44,147 nucleotides of DNA from an uncultured Rhodospirillaceae bacterium (GCA_913020445.1 CAJWAR010000035.1:1-44147); one strand, 5' to 3'. Numbered from the stretch's first letter, positions 1 to 10,574 are shown. Program-made: numbers and translations. Notes: generated by a model from the sequence alone, not told the origin.

Positions 1-77
<77 letters not shown>

Positions 78-153
78 TGAAGAGAGGTCGATAGGGCGCG
101 CACCATACTGCAAGTGCTGCGATTGGTAAAGGTTATGCGGGGGTTAAGCTCAT

Positions 154-1125
154 TTATTTCTGAGAAATCCAAATGACGATATCCCGCCAGACATTTTCTG
201 CCTGCAGATCACGCAGCAGCATGTGATAGCCTTCCGGGTAGCGCCGAAGTTTTTGACCTGAGGTGGCGGGCTGATTAAGTCCCGGGAGCGCGGCCAGCAT
301 CATCTTCGTCGGCTTTTTCTTGATCACTTCATCATGGTCGCCGTAAAGGATCAATGTTTTCGCCGTCAATTTTGGCGATGAAGCCAAAGCGTCATCCATC
401 AAATTAACCAGGCCCCAGATGGTATCAACCCGGGTTCTTTTAATGAACAGGGGATCACGCCTAAGGGCGCGCAGCATGGCGATATTATCGCTCGGTTTTA
501 TATCCAACCCTTCCGCCGTGAGGGTCAGCCACGGCATCGTATGAGACAATACGGCAAGCGCCCAGCGTTGATAAAATTGCATGCTGGCCCGGCCCCAGAC
601 AGCGGGAGCCGCTAAAATAATGCCGTCTGCATTTGGCGGATTATTTCCGGTAACAGCCGTCATCACAATTGCACCGCCCATGCTATGGCCCAGCAGATAG
701 AGCGGCGTTGCCGGATGGTGACGGCGCAGCAGGTGTGTGATCGTGCTCAGATCAGCGGCGAAAGCGTGGCGGCCGGGCCAGCGTCCGGTATGGGGTGCGG
801 CGCCAAATCCACGCTGATCATAAGCGTAGGTTTGAATGCCGTGGCGGGAGAAATATTTGGCGCCGGTTTTAACAAACAGGCCGTAATCATTGAAACCATG
901 CAGCGCCAGGAGGATGGCTTTGGGTTTGTCTTGGTGCGTTCCGGTTGGCGGCCAGCGGTGCATCGGCAGCGCCGTCCCATCTGCCATAATGACAGTTGTA
1001 CCGGTGAGCCTCGGCTCAGTGATTCTTGGTCCCGGTTCAACGAATTGTGGGGCGCAGGCAGATAAAACGGCGCTGCATAGGATCAGAACACCGATAGCAA
1101 AAAAGGAACGCCGTTTAGTCTTCAT
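154..1125 (-). CDS. Lipoprotein alpha/beta hydrolase (monoacylglycerol lipase / lysophospholipase-like)
   Basis: This 323-residue protein is predicted to be a lipid-anchored serine hydrolase. The N-terminus is basic (KTKRR), then hydrophobic, and ends in a lipobox LSAC, so Cys24 is the likely lipidated residue. The hydrolase fold follows with an LLALHGFNDYG oxyanion region, a nucleophile elbow GHSMGG, a GDHDEVI loop that supplies an acid, and a late YHMLL histidine. This set matches the Hydrolase_4 (PldB/monoglyceride lipase) group, which cleaves acyl esters of glycerides or lysolipids. The true substrate is not known. Its start overlaps the end of the upstream ABC ATPase gene by 11 bases, so the two are probably translated from one mRNA. 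A role in envelope lipid turnover is an inference from the anchor and this coupling. Confidence 0.88.
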   Translation of the reverse strand: MKTKRRSFFAIGVLILCSAVLSACAPQFVEPGPRITEPRLTGTTVIMADGTALPMHRWPPTGTHQDKPKAILLALHGFNDYGLFVKTGAKYFSRHGIQTYAYDQRGFGAAPHTGRWPGRHAFAADLSTITHLLRRHHPATPLYLLGHSMGGAIVMTAVTGNNPPNADGIILAAPAVWGRASMQFYQRWALAVLSHTMPWLTLTAEGLDIKPSDNIAMLRALRRDPLFIKRTRVDTIWGLVNLMDDALASSPKLTAKTLILYGDHDEVIKKKPTKMMLAALPGLNQPATSGQKLRRYPEGYHMLLRDLQAENVWRDIVIWISQK

Positions 1126-2089
1126 GCTCTTGGGTCATCATCAGGAAGATGTCTTCAAGATCACTTTCCTTGGTGGTGAGATCAACAATACCGAGTCCGG
1201 CCCGGCGCACCGCATCCATGACGGCTTCCACCGGAACTTTGCTGGGCGGTACGTGAAAGACGAGTTTATGGCTGTTGCTCAGATCGACATTGAAGTTCGT
1301 TAAGCTATCCGGCACGGCGGACAATTTCTGATCAACCGTGACGATGAGCTCTTTTGAATCCAAGCTGCGCAGGAGGTCTTCGGTTTTTTGACTGGTGACC
1401 AAGCGGCCATGGTTGATAATCGCGATTTGATCGCAAAGTTCTTCGGCTTCTTCGAGATAATGGGTGGTCAGCAATATCGTCGTGCCTTGATCGCGCAGCC
1501 CGCGAATATAGGACCAAAGCTGCTGGCGCAATTCGACATCGACGCCGGCGGTTGGTTCATCGAGCACCAGGACAGGCGGCGAATGGACCATCGCCTTGGC
1601 GACCAGCATGCGCCGCCGCATACCGCCCGAGAGCGAGCGGGCATAAGAATCTGCTTTATCCAGCAAACGGACGGCATCTAATATAGCCTCCGTCCGGCGC
1701 TCGGATTTGGGCACGCCATAGAGACCGGCTTGAGTTTCCAGCACTTCGCGCGGCGTGAAAAACGGATCAATATTGAGCTCTTGCGGCACAATCCCGATCG
1801 ATGAGCGGGCTTGGCGCATTTGCTGCTCGATATCGTAGTCCCACACTTTGACGTCGCCGGAGCTTTTGATCACCAGCCCAGCCATAATATTAATGATGGT
1901 CGATTTGCCGGCGCCGTTGGGTCCCAGCAAACCAAAGAAAGCGCCACGCGGAATCTTCAAATTAATATCGATCAGCGCTTCCTGTGGCGGCTGAATTGAA
2001 TTCCCGGCATAGGTTTTGTTGAGACCATTAATCTCGATGGCAAAATCAGGCCAGGACTCAGACGAAGATTCAGTTGCGTTGGCGTTCAT
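1115..2089 (-). CDS. ABC transporter ATP-binding protein (ABC-2 / YadG-like exporter type)
   Basis: This 324-residue protein is a single nucleotide-binding domain plus a C-terminal regulatory extension. Visible motifs in order are Walker A GPNGAGKST, the Q-loop region IGIVPQELNID, the signature LSGGMRRRM, Walker B LVLDEPTAGVD with catalytic Asp/Glu context, and the switch histidine in LLTTHYLEEAEEL. This is the CcmA/YadG subgroup that drives ABC-2 type exporters, commonly of drugs, polysaccharides or lipids. The membrane permease usually sits next to the ATPase, but here the downstream neighbour is a lipoprotein hydrolase and the upstream neighbour is on the other strand. The partner must be encoded elsewhere or be absent. 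No strong ribosome binding site is visible ahead of the ATG. Confidence 0.92.
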   Translation of the reverse strand: MNANATESSSESWPDFAIEINGLNKTYAGNSIQPPQEALIDINLKIPRGAFFGLLGPNGAGKSTIINIMAGLVIKSSGDVKVWDYDIEQQMRQARSSIGIVPQELNIDPFFTPREVLETQAGLYGVPKSERRTEAILDAVRLLDKADSYARSLSGGMRRRMLVAKAMVHSPPVLVLDEPTAGVDVELRQQLWSYIRGLRDQGTTILLTTHYLEEAEELCDQIAIINHGRLVTSQKTEDLLRSLDSKELIVTVDQKLSAVPDSLTNFNVDLSNSHKLVFHVPPSKVPVEAVMDAVRRAGLGIVDLTTKESDLEDIFLMMTQEHED

Positions 2090-2201
2090 TGCGTATTTTT
2101 GATCCCGCGCATATTAGGGTTATTGGTGATTGCCGAAGCTTGCCAATGTTCGGCCAATGTTGGATTGTGAGGTATCACTCGCATAGACTATGGTCAATGA
2201 T

Positions 2202-2231
2202 CAACTGTGGGACCAACTGCGGGACCAACTG
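2202..2231. repeat. Three CAACTG motifs at an exact 12-bp period
   Basis: CAACTG occurs at 2202, 2214 and 2226, and the intervening bases are nearly identical (TGGGAC, CGGGAC). The array lies about 40 bases ahead of the zinc-finger gene and just after another direct repeat, in which GCCAATGTT appears twice near 2140-2160. The 12-bp spacing is close to one helical turn, which would suit a regulator binding in tandem, but no known operator is recognised. Confidence 0.5.
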
Positions 2232-2268
2232 ATCAACCAGGATACAATAGCAAAAGGTGGGCAAAAAA

Positions 2269-2457
2269 ATGGACAGCACTGAAATTGAACAACCGGTTGT
2301 CGTCGAAACTTCCGCTGTAAGCTGTGATGGTGGTGGTGGCGAATTAGGCCATCCGAATGTGTTTTTAAATATCGGCAATGATGGTCAAGTCGTCTGCCCC
2401 TATTGCAGCCGCACCTATGTTCTTGCCGAAGGTGCGACGGGCGGAACAGGTCACTAA
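2269..2457 (+). CDS. Small zf-CHCC zinc-finger protein
   Basis: This 62-residue protein fits the zf-CHCC family, which is related to the mitochondrial complex I accessory subunit NDUFS6. The family pattern is clear: a Cys in VSCDGGGGELGHP (with the conserved GHP histidine), then CPYC near the C-terminus, giving a Cys-His-Cys-Cys zinc site. The ATG at 2269 was chosen because AAGGTGG lies at a good distance upstream. A GTG four codons earlier overlaps that ribosome binding site. Function in bacteria is poorly defined; involvement with respiratory complex I is a family-level inference. The stop codon lies 7 bases before the chosen polA start, so the two are probably co-transcribed. Confidence 0.88.
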   Translation: MDSTEIEQPVVVETSAVSCDGGGGELGHPNVFLNIGNDGQVVCPYCSRTYVLAEGATGGTGH

Positions 2458-2464
2458 CAAACTC

Positions 2465-5323
2465 ATGGCGGCTAATTCAAAAGAGATGAAACATGTGTTC
2501 CTGATTGATGGGTCGGGCTTTCTGTTTCGCGCCTTTTTTGGCATAAAGGCACAAATGAACCGTCCCGACGGCACGCCGACGAATGCGGTCTATGGCTTTA
2601 CCCAAATGCTGTTGAAGCTGGTCGATGATACCGATGCCGATCATATCGCCGTGATTTTCGACCGCGCGCGCAAAACTTTCCGCAATAATATTTATAAAGA
2701 ATATAAAGCTCATCGGCCGCCGCCACCGGATGATCTCATTCCGCAGTTCGAGCTGGTCCGGGAAGCGACCCGGGCGATGAATATCCCAGCTGTCGATATG
2801 GAAGGTTATGAGGCCGATGATTTAATCGCGACCTATGCCAAACAAGCCGTCGCCGCCGGCGCCAATGTCACCGTCGTCTCGACCGATAAAGATCTAATGC
2901 AGGTTGTCGGTCCCAAGATCAAAATGTTCGATGCGATGAAAAATCGCGAGATCGGACCTGAACAAGTGGTCGAGAAATTTGGCGTCGGCCCGGACCGGGT
3001 TATCGATGTGCAGGCGCTGGCCGGCGATTCGGCTGATAACGTGCCGGGCGTCGCCGGCATTGGCGTTAAAACAGCTGCGTTGTTGATCGAGGAATATGGT
3101 GATCTCGATGGCGTGCTGGCCAATGCTGAAAACGTCAAACAGCCAAAACGCCGGGAAGCTTTGATTGAGCAGGCTGACCTCGCCCGCATTTCACGCGAAC
3201 TGGTGACACTCAAAGATGATGTGCCGGTAGAGGTCCCGCTCGAAGATTTTGCCGTCAAGGAGATCGAGCCGGACACATTGTTGGGATTTCTTCAGGCGCA
3301 AGCCTTTAAATCTTTGGTGACACGGCTGGAAAGTAAGCTGGGCGCCAAGGCACCGGAAGCCAAAGCGCCAACTGAAAAAGCCAAACCCAAAAAAGAAAAA
3401 CCATCCGGCAGCAAAGCCGATCCGGCGGCCTTTCATGTCGCGGCAGCCTTTCCGGAAAGTACCGAATACGAACTGGTGCAGGATAAAAAAAGCCTACAGG
3501 TCTGGATCGACGAAGCTGAAGCGGTCGGCATGGTGGCTGTCGATACCGAAACCACGTCGCTTGATTCCATGCTGGCTGATTTGGTTGGCATTTCTATGTC
3601 CGTTCATCCCGGTAAGGCGTGCTATATCCCGGTCGCTCATACCGCACCTGAAGCGCAGACGACCCTTGATCTTGGTCTTGATGATGCGCCCGCTTCGGGA
3701 AAAAGTAATGGCGCGATAAAACAAATCAAGCGCGACGAGGCGATCAAGCTGATCAAACCGATGCTGGAAAATCCGGCGGTGCTGAAAATCTTCCATAACA
3801 CGAAGTATGACGCCAAGATTTTTGGTCATTACGACATTGATGTCTCTCCGGTCGATGACACCATGTTGATTTCCTATACGATCGAAGGCGGCCTGCATAA
3901 GCACAATATGGATGATTTGGCTGAGCTCCATCTCAATCATCAGACGATCAAATTCAAGGAAGTCGCCGGCACCGGTAAAGCGCAAGTGACCTTCGATAAA
4001 GTGCCGCTGGAAACGGCGCTCGATTACGCCGCCGAAGATGCCGACATCACGCTCAGGCTGCATAAATTACTGAAACCCCGGCTCGCACTTGAACATATGG
4101 TTGGTATCTATGAAGCCATGGAACGGCCATTGATAAAGGTGCTGACCGATATGGAGCGCACCGGCATTCAGGTTGATGCCAAAGTTCTCAAAGATCTCAG
4201 CACCGATTTTGCCAAGCGCCTCGGCGATCTCGAAGTTGAAATTCATAAACTTGCCGGGCACGAGTTCAATATCAATTCACCGAAGCAATTGGGTGAAATT
4301 CTGTTCGATGAAATGGCTATCGAAGGCGGTAAAAAAACCAAGACCGGCGCCTATGGCACAGGCGCGGATATCCTGGAAGGTCTCGCCGCCGAGGGACACG
4401 AATTGCCGGTTAAAATATTGGAGTTTCGCCAACTCGCTAAATTAAAAAGCACCTACACCGATGCGCTGATCGAACAGATCAACCCGGAGACTGGACGCGT
4501 GCACACTAATTATGGACAGGCTATTGCCTCAACCGGCCGTCTAAGTTCCAACGATCCAAACTTACAGAACATTCCAATCCGCACCGAAGAGGGCCGTAAG
4601 ATCAGAACCGCCTTTGTGCCATCCAAGGGCAATGTTTTACTATCGGCGGATTATTCTCAGATTGAGTTGCGCCTGCTGGCGCATGTCGCTGATATCGATG
4701 TTTTAAAACAAGCTTTTCATGATGGCGTCGATATTCACGCGCTGACGGCGTCCCAGGTATTTGAAGTACCGGTAGAGGGCATGGATCCGATGGTGCGCCG
4801 TCAGGCCAAAGCGATTAATTTTGGCATTATTTATGGCATTTCCGCCTTTGGTTTGGCGCGCCAGCTCGGCATATCCCGGACCGAAGCAGCGCAGTATATC
4901 GAGGCCTATTTCGCCCGCTACCCCGGCATTCGGGATTACATGGACCGGACCAAGGAAAGCGCCGCCGAAAACGGTTACGTCACAACGCTCTATGGCCGCC
5001 GCTGCTATGTGCCGGGGATCAAAGACAGCAATGGCGCTAAACGCAGCTTTGCCGAACGCGCCGCCATCAATGCGCCGATCCAGGGTGGTGCTGCTGATAT
5101 CATCAAGCGTGCCATGCTGCGTTTGCCGGCAGCACTGGACGATGCGGGTCTGAAAGCAAAAATGCTCTTGCAGGTGCATGATGAATTGATATTTGATGTG
5201 CCTAACAAAGAGCTTGAGAAAATGACCGAAATTACCAAGTCAATCATGGAATCGGTTGCCGAGCTGGATGTGCCTTTGGTTGTTGATACTGGATATGGTA
5301 GTAATTGGGACGAAGCGCATTAA
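2465..5323 (+). CDS. polA: DNA polymerase I
   Basis: This is a full-length three-domain Pol I of about 952 residues. The N-terminal 5'-3' exonuclease (FEN-like) domain includes LIDGSGFLFRAFF, EGYEADDLIAT and STDKDLMQ. The central 3'-5' exonuclease keeps the metal-binding Asp/Glu in VDTETTSLDS, so proofreading should be active; some bacterial Pol I proteins have lost this. The polymerase domain carries motif A DYSQIELRLLAH, motif B RRQAKAINFGIIYG and motif C VHDEL. The protein fills gaps in Okazaki-fragment processing and excision repair. A lysine-rich linker (around residues 305-325) separates the first two domains. The open frame extends upstream to 2378 through the zinc-finger gene, but the start at 2465 fits better. 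ATG 2486 is an alternative and gives MKHVFLIDG. Confidence 0.97.
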   Translation: MAANSKEMKHVFLIDGSGFLFRAFFGIKAQMNRPDGTPTNAVYGFTQMLLKLVDDTDADHIAVIFDRARKTFRNNIYKEYKAHRPPPPDDLIPQFELVREATRAMNIPAVDMEGYEADDLIATYAKQAVAAGANVTVVSTDKDLMQVVGPKIKMFDAMKNREIGPEQVVEKFGVGPDRVIDVQALAGDSADNVPGVAGIGVKTAALLIEEYGDLDGVLANAENVKQPKRREALIEQADLARISRELVTLKDDVPVEVPLEDFAVKEIEPDTLLGFLQAQAFKSLVTRLESKLGAKAPEAKAPTEKAKPKKEKPSGSKADPAAFHVAAAFPESTEYELVQDKKSLQVWIDEAEAVGMVAVDTETTSLDSMLADLVGISMSVHPGKACYIPVAHTAPEAQTTLDLGLDDAPASGKSNGAIKQIKRDEAIKLIKPMLENPAVLKIFHNTKYDAKIFGHYDIDVSPVDDTMLISYTIEGGLHKHNMDDLAELHLNHQTIKFKEVAGTGKAQVTFDKVPLETALDYAAEDADITLRLHKLLKPRLALEHMVGIYEAMERPLIKVLTDMERTGIQVDAKVLKDLSTDFAKRLGDLEVEIHKLAGHEFNINSPKQLGEILFDEMAIEGGKKTKTGAYGTGADILEGLAAEGHELPVKILEFRQLAKLKSTYTDALIEQINPETGRVHTNYGQAIASTGRLSSNDPNLQNIPIRTEEGRKIRTAFVPSKGNVLLSADYSQIELRLLAHVADIDVLKQAFHDGVDIHALTASQVFEVPVEGMDPMVRRQAKAINFGIIYGISAFGLARQLGISRTEAAQYIEAYFARYPGIRDYMDRTKESAAENGYVTTLYGRRCYVPGIKDSNGAKRSFAERAAINAPIQGGAADIIKRAMLRLPAALDDAGLKAKMLLQVHDELIFDVPNKELEKMTEITKSIMESVAELDVPLVVDTGYGSNWDEAH

Positions 5324-5358
5324 TTATGTAAAGTATGGGGCTAAAAAGGGGTGAAATT

Positions 5359-5748
5359 GTGCCGGTAGAATTACGTCGATTAGTCTTTAGTGAGCAAGAA
5401 GTGCAGGCTGCACTTATCAATTATGCGCTTAGAAGTGATATGAAATTGCCCAACGCTAATATTCAAAGTCTCCAGGTTTTTAAAAAAGATGGCATATCGG
5501 CAATTTTGAAATTTCCGCCTAATGCAGAAGGTAAAGCGCGGGAAGTCAACTTCTCGGAAGCTCATCTTGCCGCAGCAATTATTCTTTATTGCCGCGTACA
5601 GGATATTCCGGTGCCGCGTGATGCGCGCAAAGTGCTGGCGCATAATAAGAATTCGGTTTCGATGTCGATGGAAGTGCATTATGGCGAGCAAGCCCAGGGC
5701 GCCGCTGAGGCAGCCCGAGAGGCGGTTAAAGATGCGGGCTCGGAATAA
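5359..5748 (+). CDS. Conserved-looking hypothetical protein
   Basis: This protein of about 129 residues matches no family I recognise. It is soluble, with no signal peptide or membrane segment. It opens with PVELRRLVFSEQEV, has a mixed alpha/beta middle section, and ends in an alanine/glutamate-rich helix-like tail. The GTG at 5359 was chosen because AAAGGGG sits 7 bases upstream; an in-frame ATG at 5335 has no good ribosome binding site and would add eight residues. It lies 35 bases after polA on the same strand and could be a distal gene of that operon. Codon use resembles its neighbours, so there is no sign of recent transfer. No function is proposed. Confidence 0.7.
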   Translation: MPVELRRLVFSEQEVQAALINYALRSDMKLPNANIQSLQVFKKDGISAILKFPPNAEGKAREVNFSEAHLAAAIILYCRVQDIPVPRDARKVLAHNKNSVSMSMEVHYGEQAQGAAEAAREAVKDAGSE

Positions 5749-5839
5749 GCTGAGGCAGAAGCGACGGATCGGTTAGAGCGGGATTAATTGTATTAACCTC
5801 ACGCTATTTTTATCTAGAATAATTCAAATAAGTTGGAAT

Positions 5840-5859
5840 AATGCCCTAAAATGGGCATT
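5840..5859 (+). terminator. Small hairpin between the polA group and msrP
   Basis: A perfect 7-bp stem, AATGCCC pairing with GGGCATT, encloses a 6-base loop. Only a short T-containing tract follows, so this is a weak terminator at best. It lies where one would be expected, after the polA/hypothetical pair and about 60 bases before msrP. Confidence 0.35.
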
Positions 5860-5921
5860 TATCGGATGTAGAGTAATTGGCCATCGTGATCGCCAACCCA
5901 AGGTGCTAGGGAGAAATTGAA

Positions 5922-6914
<993 letters not shown>

Positions 6915-6920
6915 TGCGAT

Positions 6921-7559
6921 ATGGCGACTAAAAAATCCAGGCGTATATTTAAGCCGTTGGTTTTCCTGGCAGCCCTGATTCCACTTGGCTGGCTGGTCTT
7001 CGCGCTTTATTCAGACACCGTACTTGGCACTAAATATATGACCGCCGATCCGGTACAAAAGCTCGACCGGGAGCTCGGAGATTGGGCGCTGATTTTTATA
7101 ATTCTTGCGCTCTCCGTCCGGCCGTTGGCGGAAATTTTCAAAAAGGGTGAGCTGGTCGCCTATCGGCGGATGATCGGCTTATTTGCCTTTTTTTATGTCT
7201 GCCTCCATCTCAGCGCCTATATCGGCTTAAATCTGCAATTGGATCTCGACGAGTTCATTAAGGACGTCACAAAACGTAATTTTATCACCATCGGCATCAT
7301 TAATTTTGCCCTTCTGACACCGCTGGCGATTACGTCTACCAAAGGCATGATCAAGCGGCTCGGTGGCAGGCGCTGGCAGAAACTGCATATGCTGATTTAT
7401 CCGATCGCGCTGCTGGGCGTGTTTCATTTCTTTATGATGATTAGGGCGGACTTTTCCCGGCCGGCGACGTATCTCGCGGTTATTCTGGTGCTGCTCGCCT
7501 ATCGCTATTGGGTGAAGTGGAAAAAGACTCACCCTAAGAAAGAGCCGGCGACGGCTTAA
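6921..7559 (+). CDS. msrQ: Haem-binding membrane subunit MsrQ
   Basis: This 212-residue integral membrane protein has about six hydrophobic segments and belongs to the ferric-reductase-like transmembrane family. Likely haem-ligand histidines are His96 (CLHLSAY), His156 (QKLHMLIYP) and His169 (GVFHFF). It passes electrons from the quinone pool or flavin to MsrP. The lysine-rich N-terminus and C-terminus suggest cytoplasmic ends. Its stop codon overlaps, tail to tail, that of the minus-strand MetE-like gene: the two TAA stops share bases in TTAA at 7556-7559. This leaves no room for a terminator between the converging transcripts. Confidence 0.95.
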   Translation: MATKKSRRIFKPLVFLAALIPLGWLVFALYSDTVLGTKYMTADPVQKLDRELGDWALIFIILALSVRPLAEIFKKGELVAYRRMIGLFAFFYVCLHLSAYIGLNLQLDLDEFIKDVTKRNFITIGIINFALLTPLAITSTKGMIKRLGGRRWQKLHMLIYPIALLGVFHFFMMIRADFSRPATYLAVILVLLAYRYWVKWKKTHPKKEPATA

Positions 7560-8581
7560 TCACATAAATCCCGGTGGATTTGCAGCAATGCGGGAATGGT
7601 CTGCGGATCACGCCGGCCAAAGCCGCATTCGGTGGCAATATCAAAATCAGCGATAAATTTTTCGGCCGTGGCAATACGCGCTTTGCTGCCCTCGACGCCA
7701 TCGGTGTGATGCACCAGACCAAGAATAAGGCGCGTTTCGACCGGCATAGAAAGTCCGTTAAGCGGCGCAAAATAAGCTTCGTCATGGCGGTCTTTCGGCA
7801 CCGCCATATGCATGAAAGTTATCTTTCGCGAAGCCGCATCGATAATGCCGTTAGCGAAAGCGACAGATGTACCAAGATCGGCGGGCTCAATAATATGTTT
7901 GTGACCCGGATCGCCGTAACACAAATGGATGCCGCACTCGACGTCGCTATTTACTTCGTCACACATATGGCCAACGCGCTTAACCGATTCGCCGACAGTA
8001 TCTTCATAAGGCAGTTTCGGTCCGCCGTCGTGGCCCACAACTTCGTAACAAACATCAAATTGGATGGCGAGTTCATCAGCCGGAATCGCAGCTTGAAGTT
8101 TGGCCAAATCTTTTTTCATCGCCGCTATAATGGCTGGTTCTACTTTGAGCTGGTCTTCCGGCATAATAAATCCGACAACTAAAGCCATCGGCGAGGGGAA
8201 GCAAACTTGGAAGCGGACATCCGCGCTAATTGCACCGTCTGCTTTCAGCGCTTTGAATATCGCGTGGGATTCAATCGCCTCATCCGCATAGCCCAATTCG
8301 CCGAGATCAATTGACGCCGGGTCAACACCGTCCTTGATGCGATAGAACGGCCGTTCAACCTTATCTTTAAAGCCGGGAATCGTTTGGGTAACCACTTCGA
8401 CCTGAAGATCATCACAACCGTCAAAATTGGATTGCTGCCATCTGATCCAATAGCCGCGGTCACCGGTTTCGCCGTCAGGTATTCGGGTGCAGCAATCACC
8501 TAATATATCGGCAACGGTGGAAATGACAGTTTCGGCGTCCTCTAAGCCAACACTGCCAATAAGATGAGCGTGACGCACCAT
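7556..8581 (-). CDS. MetE C-terminal-domain-like protein (cobalamin-independent methionine synthase superfamily)
   Basis: This 341-residue protein resembles the catalytic barrel of MetE rather than the full-length enzyme of about 750 residues. The zinc-site pattern of the superfamily is visible: HLC (His219 and Cys221, within IHLCYGDPGHKH) and a late Cys319 in TECGFGRRD, matching the HxC and CG motifs of MetE. It starts with HLIGSVGL and an RIPDGETGDR motif. The substrate is unknown; a methyl transfer to a thiol is the family expectation, not something the sequence proves. It follows pckG by only 26 bases and is probably in the same transcript. Annotating it as methionine synthase would overstate what can be seen. 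Confidence 0.72.
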   Translation of the reverse strand: MVRHAHLIGSVGLEDAETVISTVADILGDCCTRIPDGETGDRGYWIRWQQSNFDGCDDLQVEVVTQTIPGFKDKVERPFYRIKDGVDPASIDLGELGYADEAIESHAIFKALKADGAISADVRFQVCFPSPMALVVGFIMPEDQLKVEPAIIAAMKKDLAKLQAAIPADELAIQFDVCYEVVGHDGGPKLPYEDTVGESVKRVGHMCDEVNSDVECGIHLCYGDPGHKHIIEPADLGTSVAFANGIIDAASRKITFMHMAVPKDRHDEAYFAPLNGLSMPVETRLILGLVHHTDGVEGSKARIATAEKFIADFDIATECGFGRRDPQTIPALLQIHRDLCD

Positions 8582-8607
8582 GAGAAATCTCCCCTAATAT
8601 AAACCTG

Positions 8608-10440
8608 TTATCCGCTGATGCGCCAAACTTCAGGAGCGGCATCAAGTCGTTCTGAGAAAGCCTGGCGCTGAACTTCCATTTCTGCCGGCAGGCGGTTTTC
8701 AAAGATTTCGAAATACCCTTTCAATTCTTCGACTTCCCGTTTGCCGGCCTCACGGTCGATATCCATAATTTCACTGAACGTATCGGCAGCAAAATCATCA
8801 AGGCCGTTCCAATTGATATCCTGATAGGTCGGCATATAGCCAAACGGACTTTCAGCCGCCTCTTCCTTGCCATTCACCCGGTCAACGATCCAATTGAGCA
8901 CCCGCATGTTTTGGCCAAAGCCAGGCCAGGCGAAGCCGCCATCTTTATCTTTGCGGAACCAATTGACGCGGAAAATTTTCGGCGGATTTTTGAGCGCATT
9001 GCCGAGCTTCAGCCAGTGCGACCAATAATCAGCCATATTGTAGCCGCAGAACGGCAGCATCGCCATCGGATCACGCCGGATGGCCGCTTGATTAACCGCC
9101 GCCGCGGTTGCTTCGGAGCCCATCGTTGCCGCCATGTAAACGCCGTGCTGCCAGTCGAGCGACTGATAGACCAGCGGGAAGGTGTGGCTCAGCCGGCCAC
9201 CGAAAATAAAGGCGCTGATCGGCACACCGGCCGGATCGTCCCAGGCCGGATCGGCGGTCGGACATTGGCTGGTGGCGCAAGTGAAGCGCGCATTGGGATG
9301 GGCTGCCGGGGTATCGCTATCCGGGGTCCAGTCATTGCCTTTCCAATCGATCAGATGTTCCGGCGGATCATCATCATGACCTTCCCACCAGACGTCACCA
9401 TCATCGGTCAGCGCAACATTGGTAAAGATGGTGTCGCTCTCCATCATTGTCATGGCACTTGGATTGGTTTTGCTCGAAGTCCCGGGCACGACGCCGAAAT
9501 AGCCGGCTTCGGGATTGATCGCATAAAGCCGGCCGTCGTCACCCGGTTTGATCCAGGCGATGTCATCACCAACAGTTCTGACTTTCCAGCCATCAAACCC
9601 TTCCGGCGGGATCAGCATGGCGAGATTGGTCTTGCCGCAGGCACTGGGGAAAGCGGCGGCAACATAAGTCTTTTCGCCGGCAGGAGATTCGAGGCCAAGG
9701 ATCAGCATATGTTCGGCGAGCCAGCCTTCATCGCGGGCCATCACCGAGGCAATCCTGAGCGAGAAACACTTTTTGCCGAGCAATGCATTGCCGCCATAGC
9801 CGCTGCCATAGGACCAGATCGCGCGTTCCTCAGGATATTGCACAATGTATTTGGTCTTATTGTTGGGCCATGGCACATCTGCTTCGCCGTCGGCTAACGG
9901 TGCGCCGACCGTGTGCATGCAAGGCACAAACTCACCCTCATCGCCCAGCACATCAAGCGCCGCCTGACCCATCCTGGTCATCACCCGCATACTGGCGGCA
10001 ACATAAGGGCTATCGGTGAGCTGCACACCGATATGAGCAATCGGCGAGCCCAGCGGGCCCATGCTGAACGGAATGACATACATGGTGCGGCCCTGCATTG
10101 AGCCATCAAACAAGCCATTCATGGTTGCTTTCATTTCGACCGGGTCGGTCCAATTGTTGGTCGGGCCGGCATCCTGTTCTTCTTTGGAGCAGACAAAAGT
10201 GCGGTCTTCGACCCGGGCAACATCATCCGGATCGGAATTGGCGAGAAAAGAGCCCGGTCGTTTATCGGGATTGAGCGGTCTTAATGTCCCTGCTTCAACC
10301 ATTTCGGCGCAGAGCCGGTCATATTCTTCCTTTGATCCATCACACCATTGAATATTGTCTGGTTTGGTCAGGCCTGCCATCTCATCGACCCAGGCGATTA
10401 ACTTATGATTATTAGTCCGATTGGTTTCGGCAGTAGCCAT
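8608..10440 (-). CDS. pckG: Phosphoenolpyruvate carboxykinase (GTP)
   Basis: This 610-residue protein matches the GTP-dependent PEPCK family in length and motifs. It converts oxaloacetate and GTP to phosphoenolpyruvate, GDP and CO2, the entry step of gluconeogenesis. Visible are [13 protein letters not shown] (substrate/metal region), the kinase-1 loop [13 protein letters not shown] at about residues 264-276, which contains the hyper-reactive cysteine of GTP-type enzymes, and the downstream metal-binding DDIAW. Many alphaproteobacteria instead use the ATP-type PckA, so the enzyme type is informative. GGAGAG lies 6 bases before the ATG. A small hairpin (GCCC/GGGC, 10456-10468) sits directly ahead of this ribosome binding site. 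Confidence 0.97.
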   Translation of the reverse strand: MATAETNRTNNHKLIAWVDEMAGLTKPDNIQWCDGSKEEYDRLCAEMVEAGTLRPLNPDKRPGSFLANSDPDDVARVEDRTFVCSKEEQDAGPTNNWTDPVEMKATMNGLFDGSMQGRTMYVIPFSMGPLGSPIAHIGVQLTDSPYVAASMRVMTRMGQAALDVLGDEGEFVPCMHTVGAPLADGEADVPWPNNKTKYIVQYPEERAIWSYGSGYGGNALLGKKCFSLRIASVMARDEGWLAEHMLILGLESPAGEKTYVAAAFPSACGKTNLAMLIPPEGFDGWKVRTVGDDIAWIKPGDDGRLYAINPEAGYFGVVPGTSSKTNPSAMTMMESDTIFTNVALTDDGDVWWEGHDDDPPEHLIDWKGNDWTPDSDTPAAHPNARFTCATSQCPTADPAWDDPAGVPISAFIFGGRLSHTFPLVYQSLDWQHGVYMAATMGSEATAAAVNQAAIRRDPMAMLPFCGYNMADYWSHWLKLGNALKNPPKIFRVNWFRKDKDGGFAWPGFGQNMRVLNWIVDRVNGKEEAAESPFGYMPTYQDINWNGLDDFAADTFSEIMDIDREAGKREVEELKGYFEIFENRLPAEMEVQRQAFSERLDAAPEVWRISG

Positions 10441-10574
10441 TTGACGCTCTCCGAGCCCTTTTGCGGGCCTCTAAATTGGCAATAATGCAGTATCTAAAAT
10501 TGCCGCATCTCTTCCCTGACACGTCACTTTCTTAGGCGAACTCTAACCTTCGATTTTGGCAGGTGCAACCAATC

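Noticed and set aside
2378..2464. Upstream extension of polA
   Set aside because: The extra residues overlap the zf-CHCC gene in another frame and do not look like Pol I; starts at 2465 or 2486 fit the family.
7574..8182. 202-codon open frame on the plus strand
   Set aside because: It is antisense to the MetE-like gene, which has recognisable zinc-site motifs; this frame has none.
8911..9897. Long 328-codon open frame on the plus strand
   Set aside because: It lies wholly antisense to pckG, a complete and strongly recognisable enzyme, and its translation shows no family motifs. It is a codon-bias shadow.
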